Shown here: piece by piece, positions 15,826 through 24,043 of the stretch
Position numbering within the stretch: the first letter of the stretch is position 1
Layout: every line of letters starts with the position of its first letter
NCBI GenBank assembly: GCA_964611645.1
Contig: CAZTAO010000048.1
Span: 1 to 37,652, forward strand
Source of the DNA: CAZTAO01 sp964611645
GTDB taxonomy: Bacteria; Armatimonadota; UBA5829
Reading direction: 5' to 3'
Length of the DNA: 37,652 nt
Notes under the pieces: generated by a model
Told to the model about the DNA's origin: nothing
Databases searched by the model: none
What the model saw: the letters and a program-made list of their open reading frames with translations, nothing else
Translations under genes and position numbers: made by a program

Positions 15826-16671
15826 ATGAAACTAACCAAAGAATCAGCAGAACTATATGTGCCGGATGGCGCGACCGGGTCGGAGGCTATTAGCCGGACT
15901 ACCCATATCTGTATCTCCGCCCACCAGGATGATATCGAGATCATGGCATTCCACGGGGTGCTGCAGTGCTTTGCGCTGCCGGACAAGTGGTTTATGGGGG
16001 TGGTGGTGACCAACGGCGCGGGCAGCCCACGCAGCGACCTCTACGCAACCTACACCGATGAGCAGATGCAGGTGGTGAGGAAGCTGGAGCAGAAGAAAGC
16101 GGCGTTTGTGGGGGAATACGGCGGGCAGGCGTTGCTGGACTTCACCAGCAGCGAGGTCAAGAGCGCGACCAATCGCGACGTTATCGAGGACATCAAGACC
16201 ATCCTCATGGCAGCCAGGCCGGAGGTGGTTTATACCCACAACCTCGGCGACAAGCACGACACCCACGTGGCGGTGGCGATGAGAGTTATTCAGGCCATCC
16301 GCGAGATGCCGGAAGATGCGCGGCCATCCAAGGTGCTGGGCTGCGAGGTATGGCGCGACCTGGACTGGATGATCGATGAGGACAAAGTCGCTCTTGACGT
16401 GGAAGCGCACGAGAACCTTGCGGCGGCGCTCTTGGGAGTGTTCGATTCCCAGATATGCGGCGGCAAGCGCTACGACCTGGCCACAATGGGCCGCCGCCGC
16501 GCCCACGCCACCTACTTCGCCTCCCACGGCACCGACGAGACCACCTCCCTTAACTTCGCAATGGACATGACCCCGCTAATCAAAGACCCGGATCTGAGCA
16601 TCAAAGACTTCGTAGCCGGGTTCATCAACAGATTCGCGGAAGAAGTCGCAGCCAGAGTGGGTAAACTGTAG
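15826..16671 (+). CDS. PIG-L family deacetylase
   Basis: A 281-residue zinc-dependent deacetylase of the PIG-L/LmbE family. The metal-binding motif appears as ISAHQDDIE (~26-34, usual A-H-x-D-D), and THNLGDKHDTHVAVAMRVI (~146-164) supplies the later H-x-D-H-x-x-x-x histidines. Members hydrolyse N-acetyl groups from GlcNAc-type substrates (MshB, BshB, GlcNAc-PI deacetylase). No signal peptide, so cytoplasmic. The ATG has AGGAG about 9 nt upstream. With the ROK kinase, NanE and sialidase nearby, an amino-sugar substrate is the natural guess. Confidence 0.88.
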   Translation: MKLTKESAELYVPDGATGSEAISRTTHICISAHQDDIEIMAFHGVLQCFALPDKWFMGVVVTNGAGSPRSDLYATYTDEQMQVVRKLEQKKAAFVGEYGGQALLDFTSSEVKSATNRDVIEDIKTILMAARPEVVYTHNLGDKHDTHVAVAMRVIQAIREMPEDARPSKVLGCEVWRDLDWMIDEDKVALDVEAHENLAAALLGVFDSQICGGKRYDLATMGRRRAHATYFASHGTDETTSLNFAMDMTPLIKDPDLSIKDFVAGFINRFAEEVAARVGKL

Positions 16672-16696
16672 CGAAAAGCGCCAGGAACGCAATTTC

Positions 16697-16925
16697 ACAT
16701 GGATGTACAGGATGAACAGGATAGGGAACAGCGGCCCCCCCGGTGTTTCGGGACTTGAGCGGAGCGGAAGTCCCGAAACATGTTCTGCTGGTCGTGGGTT
16801 CGTTTCGGGATTTCCGGAGCGGTTGAGGAGCTTGTGCCACAAATGATAGGCCAACTGTCGTTCCTCAAATCCCGAAACACCAACATAGCCAAATTCCTAA
16901 TCCTGAATATCCTGTATATCCATGT
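16697..16925. repeat. Nested mosaic repeat element
   Basis: The outer arms 16697-16722 (ACATGGATGTACAGGAT start) and 16900-16925 are inverted copies matching at 22 of 26 positions. Inside lie two further inverted repeats: 16744-16756 / 16768-16780 (arm TGTTTCGGGACTT, perfect) and 16803-16813 / 16867-16877 (arm TTTCGGGATTT, perfect), both with a GAGCGG motif in the loop. It fills the spacer between the PIG-L gene and the oxidoreductase; no gene is present in it. Confidence 0.85.
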
Positions 16926-16955
16926 TAGTTCTCGGCCTTCGTGGAGGCGTGACGT

Positions 16956-18035
16956 ATGAAGAGTATCGGGATCATTGGCTATGGCGGGTTCGGGGAGTTT
17001 ATCCATCGAGCTTGGGACGGGATGGACAAAGCCCGGGTTGTGGCCGTGTGCGATGCCGACCTCAAGCGCAAACCTCGCGGCGTCCGCTTCTATACTCAGG
17101 TAACCGAGATGCTGGCGGATGGGGATATAGATATTGTCTCCATCGCCACTCCACCCAGCACCCACCACGACCTCGCGGTAAGATGTCTGAAAGCCGGCAA
17201 AGCGGCCCTTATCGAGAAGCCGCTTGCCCTCAGCAAAGCGCACTGTTCAGATATTATCCGGGTGTCTCAAGAAACGGGCATTCCCGCCACGGTCAACTTC
17301 GTCCTCCGCCAGAACCCCATTGTGCTTGCTCTCATCGAGCTCGCCCGTTCGGAGGCTCTGGGGAAGCTGCGGCGGGTGGACCTGCGCAACTACGCCACCC
17401 TGGAGAGTGTCCCCAAAGGCCACTGGTTCTGGGAGCCGGAGGTCAGCGGGCGCATATTGCTGGAGCACGGGGTCCACTTCTTTGACCTCGCGCGGGCGGT
17501 GGTCGGCGCGGATACGGTCAGGGAGTGGTCGATGGGGGTTGAGCGCGAGCCGGGGATGGAGGATCGCGTGTTTGCGGCGGTGGAGTATGAGAACGGGGTG
17601 GTCGGCACCTTCTGGCACTCGTTCACCCGCCCCAAGGAACTCGAGCGCACCACAATGCACTTCGCCTTCGACCTCGGCGAGGTGGACATCATCGGCTGGA
17701 TCCCCCTCGAACTCAAAGCCTGGGGCTGGACCGATGAAAAGGGCTTAGCCACAATCCGTTCCCTGTGCCCACAAACCACAGCCACCCCCCGCCCACACGA
17801 ACTGACCCAGTCCTCCGAGTTCACCTACCCGGTAGACTACGACTTCGAAGCCACCCTGACCCTCGACAAGCCCAAGCTTGAAATCTACGCGGACGGGGTC
17901 CGGGCAGTAATGGCCGACCTGATACAAGCCCTGGAAGACCCCAACCACCGGATGACCGTTACCCTGGAAGATGGGGCAGCGGCGGTGCGGACAGCGGCGA
18001 GGGCTACTCGGGCGGCGCACCCGGAGACAAAGTGA
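16956..18035 (+). CDS. Gfo/Idh/MocA family oxidoreductase
   Basis: A 359-residue NAD(P)-binding dehydrogenase. The Rossmann start is IGIIGYGGFGEF (residues 4-15), the EKPLA motif occurs at ALIEKPLALSKAH (~87-99), and the C-terminal domain has the catalytic-site block GRILLEHGVHFFDLA (~165-179), where the usual D-x-G-x-H is E-H-G-V-H. It is only distantly related to the oxidoreductase at 5552-6661. A GGAGG site lies 8 nt before the ATG. The stop overlaps the next start (TGATG). The substrate is probably a sugar or cyclitol derivative; unassigned. Confidence 0.9.
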   Translation: MKSIGIIGYGGFGEFIHRAWDGMDKARVVAVCDADLKRKPRGVRFYTQVTEMLADGDIDIVSIATPPSTHHDLAVRCLKAGKAALIEKPLALSKAHCSDIIRVSQETGIPATVNFVLRQNPIVLALIELARSEALGKLRRVDLRNYATLESVPKGHWFWEPEVSGRILLEHGVHFFDLARAVVGADTVREWSMGVEREPGMEDRVFAAVEYENGVVGTFWHSFTRPKELERTTMHFAFDLGEVDIIGWIPLELKAWGWTDEKGLATIRSLCPQTTATPRPHELTQSSEFTYPVDYDFEATLTLDKPKLEIYADGVRAVMADLIQALEDPNHRMTVTLEDGAAAVRTAARATRAAHPETK

Positions 18036-18808
18036 TGAACGATGCGAGACGACAGCTCGATATGGTTCTGCGGAAGCTTGTGGAGGCGTTTGTAAGCGAT
18101 CTTGGTGAGCGCCCGACCGGTCCTGTCACAACAGATCCGATGGAACCTCTGACTTACAGTCCTCCGGTGCTTTGGATAGAGGGAGCGGTATTTCATCTGG
18201 GGGATATCGTGTTTATGGGCAAGGACGTTCTTGTGTCGATGGACGTGCTGAAATCACTGGTCAGCGGCGAAGATGCAGCATTCGTTCGTCTCCCTGCTAA
18301 CTCCAGCGCCTGCGAAGAGTCTGACGAGGAGCTTTCCTCGGAACTCTGGGCAGCCATTGGCGACATGCAGTTTCACGCATCCTGCTTCCCTCTCTATGCC
18401 GCGAACCTGCGCGAGCTTCTCCGCAACGAAGGAGTTGATCCAATGTGCCTGCGACCGTCGCTGGGCCGGTACCTCAGGAAGTACCCACCGGCTGGCAAGG
18501 ACTTCACCGACAAGGTGGCGCAAATGCTGGCGGGTCCGACGATCCCAGCCCCACTTGCGCGCACGATTGCCCGAGACCTGGCGGAGCTGGAGCGTGCCTG
18601 CAAGGTTACCCTGGCAGTGGTGGAGGACCTGATCAGTGACGATGGCGGTGACATTGCCGTCCTGGCCCGGAGATTCGCTAACACCTATGCGGCAGTCTTG
18701 AGTTTGGGAGAGGTCTTGTTGAGGGCCGAAGCATCATCAACCGTGATGTTGCACGAGGTGGAGATATACTACACGCGCCTGCCGGGTCCGCCGCCATGTT
18801 CCCAGTGA
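18035..18808 (+). CDS. Protein of unknown function, translationally coupled to the oxidoreductase
   Basis: A 257-residue soluble protein that I do not recognise. It starts at the ATG in TGATG, overlapping the upstream stop by 1 nt (a GTG 3 nt earlier is also possible). The sequence is mixed alpha/beta: an N-terminal helix (LDMVLRKLVEAFVSDL), a short strand-rich part around PPVLWIEGAVFHLGDIVFMG, then a largely helical, leucine/alanine-rich C-terminal two-thirds with a run of D/E and no catalytic motif. No signal peptide, transmembrane helix or cysteine cluster is visible. It precedes the aldolase gene, which has its own likely promoter. Confidence 0.75.
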   Translation: MNDARRQLDMVLRKLVEAFVSDLGERPTGPVTTDPMEPLTYSPPVLWIEGAVFHLGDIVFMGKDVLVSMDVLKSLVSGEDAAFVRLPANSSACEESDEELSSELWAAIGDMQFHASCFPLYAANLRELLRNEGVDPMCLRPSLGRYLRKYPPAGKDFTDKVAQMLAGPTIPAPLARTIARDLAELERACKVTLAVVEDLISDDGGDIAVLARRFANTYAAVLSLGEVLLRAEASSTVMLHEVEIYYTRLPGPPPCSQ

Positions 18809-18834
18809 CAACCCCCCTCCCTTTGCGGTATGAT
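18805..18834 (+). promoter_or_regulatory. Promoter of the KDPG-type aldolase gene
   Basis: GTGACA (18805-18810) and TATGAT (18829-18834) with an 18-nt spacer. The -35 overlaps the last codons of the upstream gene. The aldolase ATG lies 32 nt after the -10, with GAGG as its ribosome binding site. Confidence 0.5.
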
Positions 18835-18865
18835 GTCGGTAACTCATTGCAGTGAGGTTTTACCG

Positions 18866-19543
18866 ATGGCAACTTGCGTTCCTCTGGCAGTAACAAGCGC
18901 GTTCATACTCCCCACAATGGTCTTACCCGCTCGCCTCGATGAAGACACCCTCTGCTCCTACATTCGCCTGCTTCACGAGGAGGGTTACCCGGCTCTGGAG
19001 ATTCTTTGCAGACCGCTGGATGCAGCGCTGGATCTGTTCTGCCGGGTGAGCAAGAGGGAGGAGCGTAAGCTCATCTGCCTGGGTTTGGGAACCGTGACAT
19101 CCCGCGCCGCAGCAGAGCGTGCGGTCGAGCTTGGGCCGGAGTTCCTTGTTTCGCCCGCATTCAGCAGAAACGTTCTGGGTGTGGCGGTGGAGGCTGGGAT
19201 TCCGTACATTCCGGGAGTGCTGACTCTGCAGGATGTCCAGGGGGTGCTGGATGCGTTCGAGGACGCCGGGCTGAATGTCGAGATCCTGAAACTGTGCCCA
19301 GCGTCCGAGGTGGACCTGGACTACGTGGCAACGCTGGCCGCCTGCCATCCCGGTATCAAGTTCTGCCCGTCCGGTGGGGTGTCGCTGGATAACCTGGCTT
19401 ACTGGAGATCCAGCCCGCACGTTGGCGCGGCGATAATGGGCGGGCTGTTTGTGCCGCAGGATGCCCTGGAAAACGGGGACTGGGCCGAGGTCCGGCGCGT
19501 TCTGAAGACAGCCCGGGAGATTGCGATAGGCTCAAGCGCGTAG
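18866..19543 (+). CDS. eda: KDPG/KHG aldolase family protein
   Basis: A 225-residue class I aldolase of the Eda family (2-keto-3-deoxy-6-phosphogluconate / 4-hydroxy-2-oxoglutarate aldolase). Key positions can be placed: Glu and Arg in LEILCRPLDA, GTVTS, VSPAFSRN, PYIPGVLT and the Schiff-base Lys in ILKLCPASE (the usual Phe after it is Cys). The phosphate-binding GGSW near the C-terminus reads GGLF, so the serine that holds the phosphate in classical Eda is missing; the substrate may be non-phosphorylated or different. I chose ATG 18866 (GAGG upstream) over the GTG/ATG codons 12 residues earlier, which overlap the promoter. Confidence 0.8.
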   Translation: MATCVPLAVTSAFILPTMVLPARLDEDTLCSYIRLLHEEGYPALEILCRPLDAALDLFCRVSKREERKLICLGLGTVTSRAAAERAVELGPEFLVSPAFSRNVLGVAVEAGIPYIPGVLTLQDVQGVLDAFEDAGLNVEILKLCPASEVDLDYVATLAACHPGIKFCPSGGVSLDNLAYWRSSPHVGAAIMGGLFVPQDALENGDWAEVRRVLKTAREIAIGSSA

Positions 19544-19550
19544 GAACGAT

Positions 19551-19715
19551 ATCACGAAAACCCGAAATGGTAGAAAACCATAAATAAGCTCAGTATCTTA
19601 CGACTGAAATCCTATACAGGACGCAAGAAACTCTCATCACGAAAACACGAAAGGGAGAAAACACGAAATAGTAAAGGGCTTTTTCGGGCTTTCCTGAATT
19701 TCGGGCTTTCGTGAT
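19551..19715. repeat. ATCACGAAAAC repeat cluster
   Basis: Near-direct copies of ATCACGAAAACMCGAAA occur at 19551-19567 and 19636-19652, and a further GAAAACACGAAAT follows at about 19657. The reverse complement TTTCGTGAT closes the block at 19707-19715, with TTTCGGGCTTTCCTGAATTTCG between. It fills the 213-nt gap between the aldolase and sialidase genes; no gene is present. Confidence 0.75.
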
Positions 19716-19756
19716 AGATCTTGGTTCCGGCTACGCCGGGTTAGGAAGGAAGAGCT

Positions 19757-21037
19757 ATGGCAAACAAGGAGCAGGTGGAGAGTTTGGGGTGGAAGCCTCA
19801 CTGGATGACTCAGCGGGATGGCAAGGGCGGGTGGAAGATGGTTCCGGCGGAGATCAGGTTTGTGCACTATGCCGACCCTGTCGCGGCGAAGATTCGGGCG
19901 CTGTGTGACAAGCCGGTGGAGCAGGTGTCGGAGGCGCTGGGGATGACCGTGAAGCAGGTAGAGAGGGTCGCTTCCGGGATGGAATACTACCTCAACGGTT
20001 TCCGCAAGTTCTGCCCGTTCGGTATCGCCCAGATGGACAACGGCGAGCTGATAATCGCGGGCGTGCTGGATCAGTCCACAACCAGGGAAAAGACCGCCAT
20101 CGCCTTCAGTTCCGATGCGGGCGAATCGTGGTCGCCGCTGGAGAGGGTGGGGCCGAATGTCTACGGTCGCCCGATGGGACTCACATACCTCGGCGGCAGC
20201 GAGCTGATCTTTGCGGCGGAAGCAGGGACAGGCGGCGGCAGGCCCCTGCGGTTCTTCAGCAAAGACTACGGCCGCACATGGAAGGAGAAACATCCGCTGC
20301 CCATATCCAGCTTCGGCAGGCCGATCAACACGGAAGGCAACTACCTGGTGGACAGAGACTCCTCCGGCAAAGCCATCAAGCTGGCGGCGTTCGGATGGAT
20401 GGGGCCAAAAGACTACAACTATCCCGTGGACCCGGCAGTCGGTGGGTTGCACTGGTCGTATGACGGCGGCCGCACCTGGACCGACGAACTGCTCCCGAAA
20501 GAATGGGTGTGGGAAGAGGTATATGAGGGCAAGACCTACCGGCGCGGGATTAGCGAGGGGTCGCTGGTTCGGGCAAAGAACGGCTGGATAGTGGCCGCGC
20601 TGCGCACAGACCTCAGAGCCCAGGACATGCACTGGCACAACGACAACCTCGAGGGCACGGCAGTCTCGGTGTCCAAAGATGACGGCAAGACGTGGTCGCC
20701 GATCAAGCGCATATTCACATCCGGCAGGATGCATGCGAACCTGCAGTGCCTGGCCGACGGCACGCTGGTGATGACATACATTATGCGGCAAGACGCTGCC
20801 GGGGGCAGGCTGCTGAGCTACACCAGAGGCTGTGGGGCCATAATCAGCCGGGACAACGGCCTGACCTGGGACACCGACCACGAGTATATGCTCGACCGCT
20901 ACGAGCTGGCCGACGGCACCCCACACACCCTGGCCTGCGGCCACATCTGCTCCACCGTCCTCACCGACGGTTCGATCATCACGACCTACGGGCATTACCC
21001 CAGTAAGGGAGGGTGTCTGGTGAGGTGGAAGCCGTAG
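19757..21037 (+). CDS. Sialidase-like BNR/Asp-box protein
   Basis: A 426-residue six-bladed-propeller protein of the sialidase superfamily. Five Asp boxes (S-x-D-x-G-x-(S/T)-W) can be read: SSDAGESWSP, SKDYGRTWKE, SYDGGRTWTD, SKDDGKTWSP and SRDNGLTWDT. No signal peptide is seen, so unlike most sialidases it appears cytoplasmic. The canonical N-terminal catalytic arginine block (FRIP) is not clear: the corresponding place reads FRKFCPFG. It could be an exo-sialidase, or another BNR-fold glycan enzyme. It has an AAGGAAG ribosome binding site and begins a four-gene run ending in nanE and a URO-D-family gene, which supports an amino-sugar role. Confidence 0.82.
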   Translation: MANKEQVESLGWKPHWMTQRDGKGGWKMVPAEIRFVHYADPVAAKIRALCDKPVEQVSEALGMTVKQVERVASGMEYYLNGFRKFCPFGIAQMDNGELIIAGVLDQSTTREKTAIAFSSDAGESWSPLERVGPNVYGRPMGLTYLGGSELIFAAEAGTGGGRPLRFFSKDYGRTWKEKHPLPISSFGRPINTEGNYLVDRDSSGKAIKLAAFGWMGPKDYNYPVDPAVGGLHWSYDGGRTWTDELLPKEWVWEEVYEGKTYRRGISEGSLVRAKNGWIVAALRTDLRAQDMHWHNDNLEGTAVSVSKDDGKTWSPIKRIFTSGRMHANLQCLADGTLVMTYIMRQDAAGGRLLSYTRGCGAIISRDNGLTWDTDHEYMLDRYELADGTPHTLACGHICSTVLTDGSIITTYGHYPSKGGCLVRWKP

Positions 21038-21095
21038 TAGCGGAGAGCAGAGCGCGTGATCGAACGGGGATGGTGGGGTAGGGAAGGAGAAGTAG

Positions 21096-22127
21096 ATGAC
21101 GACGGCAACAGAGCGCAAGAAGCTGTACAAGGCGGCGGTGGACCGGGCGGTGGGGTGGATATTGTCTCACCAGGAGGCTGACGGTGGGTTCGGGCCGAAT
21201 GTGGAGACCATGGGCCACCACATGATCCCCCCGCTCACCCTGCTCTATACCGGTCACGCGGAAGAAGCCCTGCGGGTGATGCCATACATCAAGAAGCGGT
21301 TTGTGGCATCGGATGGCAGCTTCGATATGCCGGAGATACGGGCTGGGCGGGCGTCTTCACTGGCGGAGTACTGCTATGCCCCCGCTTGGATGATCTACAC
21401 TACCCACCTGTGTTTGGCATTCGATATCTCCCACCCCGCGATGCCCCACTTGCTCAAGTTCCAGGACCCTTTGACCGGCGGGATGTTCAGTAATCAGGAG
21501 GATGCGGCGAAGAAGTCGGGGGTGATTAACCCGGCGGTGACCTGTATCTCGGGACAGGCGGCGTTGGTCACAGGCTATCTCGATGAAGCGAAGCGGATGG
21601 CGGATCACGTAGTTGACAACATCCTTGAGCGGAACCCCGACCTGAGCAAGGCTCTCTACCCGATCTGGCATACCCAGACCGGCCCCCTGACCTCGCAAGA
21701 CACTCCCAACCTGCCCAACGCGCCGCGTGTCATCGTGAGAAATGCCCCCGGCCAGCACCACTACCTGACCGGCATGATGATCGGGTTCCTGACCGATGCG
21801 CACCGCGTGCTGCGTGACCGCAAGTACCTGGACGCCGCCGAGACCATCTACGAGTTCGCAAAAGGCGACAGCCCGTCGGTGCATGAGAACTCCCTTTCCC
21901 ATAAGCTCGCCTGGGGCTGCGCGTGGCTCTACCGGACAACAGGAGAAGCCAAACACCTCGAGACAGCGTGCCAGGTCTGCGACTACCTGCTGAAATGCCA
22001 GGAAGAGGACGGCTCGTTCGTGCACTGGGGGATAGTGAAGTCGTCCGAGGAGTGGACTTACTCCCCGCGTATGAACATAACGGCCCAGTTCGCGCTGTGG
22101 ATATCCAGGACCGCGAACCTGCTATGA
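21096..22127 (+). CDS. Alpha/alpha-barrel protein (terpene-cyclase/AGE-like fold)
   Basis: A 343-residue helical protein. Repeated motifs such as WILSHQEADGGFGPN and YLLKCQEEDGSFVHWG (the QxxDGxFG/GSF pattern) are typical of alpha/alpha toroid proteins: prenyltransferase/squalene-cyclase-like repeats or, more broadly, glycosidase-type (alpha/alpha)6 barrels. No DxDD cyclase motif is seen, so terpene cyclisation is unlikely; in this operon a glycan-processing enzyme such as an unsaturated-uronyl hydrolase or epimerase-like barrel is more plausible. AAGGAG precedes the ATG. It overlaps nanE by 4 nt (ATGA), so translation is coupled. Confidence 0.7.
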   Translation: MTTATERKKLYKAAVDRAVGWILSHQEADGGFGPNVETMGHHMIPPLTLLYTGHAEEALRVMPYIKKRFVASDGSFDMPEIRAGRASSLAEYCYAPAWMIYTTHLCLAFDISHPAMPHLLKFQDPLTGGMFSNQEDAAKKSGVINPAVTCISGQAALVTGYLDEAKRMADHVVDNILERNPDLSKALYPIWHTQTGPLTSQDTPNLPNAPRVIVRNAPGQHHYLTGMMIGFLTDAHRVLRDRKYLDAAETIYEFAKGDSPSVHENSLSHKLAWGCAWLYRTTGEAKHLETACQVCDYLLKCQEEDGSFVHWGIVKSSEEWTYSPRMNITAQFALWISRTANLL

Positions 22128-22819
22128 AGGACATGCTGAACAAGCTGCGCGGCGGGTTGATTGTGTCGTGTCAGGCCGAGGGGGATGACCCATTCAACAG
22201 GCCTGAGTATATAGCCCTTTTCGCCCGAGCCGCTGAGATGGGTGGGGCGGTGGCAATTCGCGCGCGCGAGCCGGATAACATCCGCGCCATCCGCGCCGCA
22301 GTCAAACTCCCAATCATCGGGCTTACCAAGGGCACATTCCCGGATGGATCGGTCCTGATAACCCCTGATTTCGATGATGCAGCCGCGATAATCGGTGCGG
22401 GCGCGGACATTGTTGCGGTCGACGCCACCAGGCGCACTCGCCCCAACGGCCTGCGCAGCTCCGAGTTCATTGCAGGTATCAAGAAATCGTGGAACGTGCC
22501 AGTGATGGCGGACTGTTCGACACTGCAGGAGGCCGTAAGCGCGGCCCAGGCGGGAGCGGACCTTGTCGGCACCACCCTCTCCGGCTACACTCCCTATACG
22601 AATGCAGCATCCGAAGATGAACCGAACTGGGATCTGCTGGCCGAGATGGTAGCGAGCGTGCAGGTTCCGGTGATAGTAGAGGGCCGGGTCTCGACCCCCG
22701 CCCACGCGGCCAGAGCAATCGAGATGGGCGCTTTCGCGGTAGTGGTCGGGACTGTCATCACCCGCCCAAGGGTAATGGTGCGCAAGTTCGCTGAAGCTGT
22801 GCGGGAGAGCGCGGCGTGA
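22124..22819 (+). CDS. nanE: N-acylglucosamine-6-phosphate 2-epimerase (NanE)
   Basis: A 231-residue TIM-barrel epimerase converting N-acetylmannosamine-6-phosphate to GlcNAc-6-phosphate in sialic-acid catabolism. Diagnostic segments are GGLIVSCQAEGDDPF near the N-terminus, PIIGLTKG with the catalytic Lys, DATRRTRPNG, MADCSTLQEA, VGTTLSGYTPY, VIVEGRVSTP with the catalytic Glu, and FAVVVGTVITRP. The ATG at 22124 overlaps the previous stop by 4 nt; the frame is open upstream to 21923 but that part is out of register with any domain. NanA and NanK are not in the window, though the ROK protein at 14264 could supply the kinase. Confidence 0.93.
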   Translation: MKDMLNKLRGGLIVSCQAEGDDPFNRPEYIALFARAAEMGGAVAIRAREPDNIRAIRAAVKLPIIGLTKGTFPDGSVLITPDFDDAAAIIGAGADIVAVDATRRTRPNGLRSSEFIAGIKKSWNVPVMADCSTLQEAVSAAQAGADLVGTTLSGYTPYTNAASEDEPNWDLLAEMVASVQVPVIVEGRVSTPAHAARAIEMGAFAVVVGTVITRPRVMVRKFAEAVRESAA

Positions 22820-23919
22820 ACTCATTTGACCGTGTTTCAGCGGCTCTGAGCCTGAATCAGCCCGACCGCGCCCCCATACTCACATACCTCAACGGGGACA
22901 GCCCCAACATCAGCCAGAGGCTCAGGCAGTTCGTGCTGGACAACTCTGACGTGTTCTACACTCGCGGGCTGTACACCGGCTTTGCCTGCACGGGAATCGA
23001 CGCTGACACCAGCGAAGAACCACTGGACGATGGCTGGGTCAGAGTCGCTCACGCGATAGGCGGCGAGTCGTTCGATGAGATCATCAAACAGAGTCTCGAC
23101 GGGCTGTACGTGGGATACAAGAAACACCTGTTTGCTGACCCGAGCGACCTTGGAAAGCTGTTGGAACTTCCATTTGCCCCGGCATGCGAGAGTCCCGGGC
23201 TGGGCGCGTGGATAGCTGAGGCAAACTCTGCGGCGCGGAAGTACTATGCAGAGGGCGCATTCACCCGGATAGTGCTGATGGACCCTCTTTGTGTTGTAGC
23301 CGGCAACGCGAGCCCCGAGGATATGTCGATATGGACTCTCGAGCAGCGCCCTTTGTTGAGAGAGTGTATGGACAGGATACTGGAGCAGCAGCTTGAGTAT
23401 CTTGCCTGTGCGCTGGAGAAGCTGTATGCTCCCGTGATCTTCAACATCGCGGGCGCGGAGTATGCTCTTCCTCCGCTGATGTCGCCAGCAGACTTTGATG
23501 AATTCGTTCTTGCCTACGACCGCCCGATCTTCGACCTCGTCCACTCCTTCGGCAGGCTAATCTACTGCCACTCACACGGCAAAGTGCGGCAGTTCTTGCC
23601 GCAGTTCGTGGAGATGGGGGCGGACGGTATACATCCCCTGGAACCCGTGGGAATGACCGGCGACTGTGACATGGCGGAGGTCAAGGCCGCATTCGGCAAA
23701 GACATCTGCCTTATCGGCAACATCCAATACGACGACTTCGCGCGGTTGTCGGGAGAGGCGCTTCGAGACAGGGTCCGGGAGGTTGTGCTGGCGGGCAAGC
23801 CGGGAGGCGGGTTCATTCTCTGCCCAAGCTGCACCCCGTTCCACAACCCCATGCCACAAGCCATAGAAGACAACATCATCCGCTTCATAGAGGCTGGTCT
23901 GGAGTTCGGCCGGTACTAG
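22816..23919 (+). CDS. URO-D-family protein (methyltransferase-like), copy 3
   Basis: A 367-residue URO-D superfamily TIM barrel, distinct from the two tandem copies at 2.8-5.3 kb. LIYCHSHGKVRQFLP and FILCPSCTPFHNPMP supply His and Cys residues in the places where corrinoid-dependent methyltransferases (MtaA/MtbA type) bind zinc (H-x-C...C); here the first pair is H-x-H. DGIHPLEPV and LIGNIQYDDFA are typical of the superfamily. GTG start overlaps the nanE stop by 4 nt (GTGA), so it is translationally coupled to an amino-sugar gene. A demethylase or methyltransferase acting on a modified sugar or glycoside is an inference; heme synthesis is unlikely. Confidence 0.85.
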   Translation: MNSFDRVSAALSLNQPDRAPILTYLNGDSPNISQRLRQFVLDNSDVFYTRGLYTGFACTGIDADTSEEPLDDGWVRVAHAIGGESFDEIIKQSLDGLYVGYKKHLFADPSDLGKLLELPFAPACESPGLGAWIAEANSAARKYYAEGAFTRIVLMDPLCVVAGNASPEDMSIWTLEQRPLLRECMDRILEQQLEYLACALEKLYAPVIFNIAGAEYALPPLMSPADFDEFVLAYDRPIFDLVHSFGRLIYCHSHGKVRQFLPQFVEMGADGIHPLEPVGMTGDCDMAEVKAAFGKDICLIGNIQYDDFARLSGEALRDRVREVVLAGKPGGGFILCPSCTPFHNPMPQAIEDNIIRFIEAGLEFGRY

Positions 23920-23957
23920 CTGCCCTCTGCTCCTGCGCTCTCAGCCCTCCACTCCGT

Positions 23958-23986
23958 TTGACACCCCCGAAACCCGATGCTATACT
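23958..23986 (+). promoter_or_regulatory. Promoter of accB-hom
   Basis: A perfect TTGACA (23958-23963) and TATACT (23981-23986) with a 17-nt spacer. The sequence around the -35 (GTTTGACACCCCC) is nearly the same as at the tRNA-Leu promoter. Confidence 0.8.
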
Positions 23987-24043
23987 ACCCGAGGCGTACT
24001 GCGCGTGTTTTCACTGGCCGTTTGGCCTTGCAAGGAGTCGGTT

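Noticed and set aside
19637..21130. Long open frame on the minus strand opposite the sialidase-like gene
   Set aside because: It is low-complexity, rich in H/R/P, has no domain pattern and mirrors a gene with five Asp boxes on the plus strand. It is an antisense by-product of GC-rich codons.
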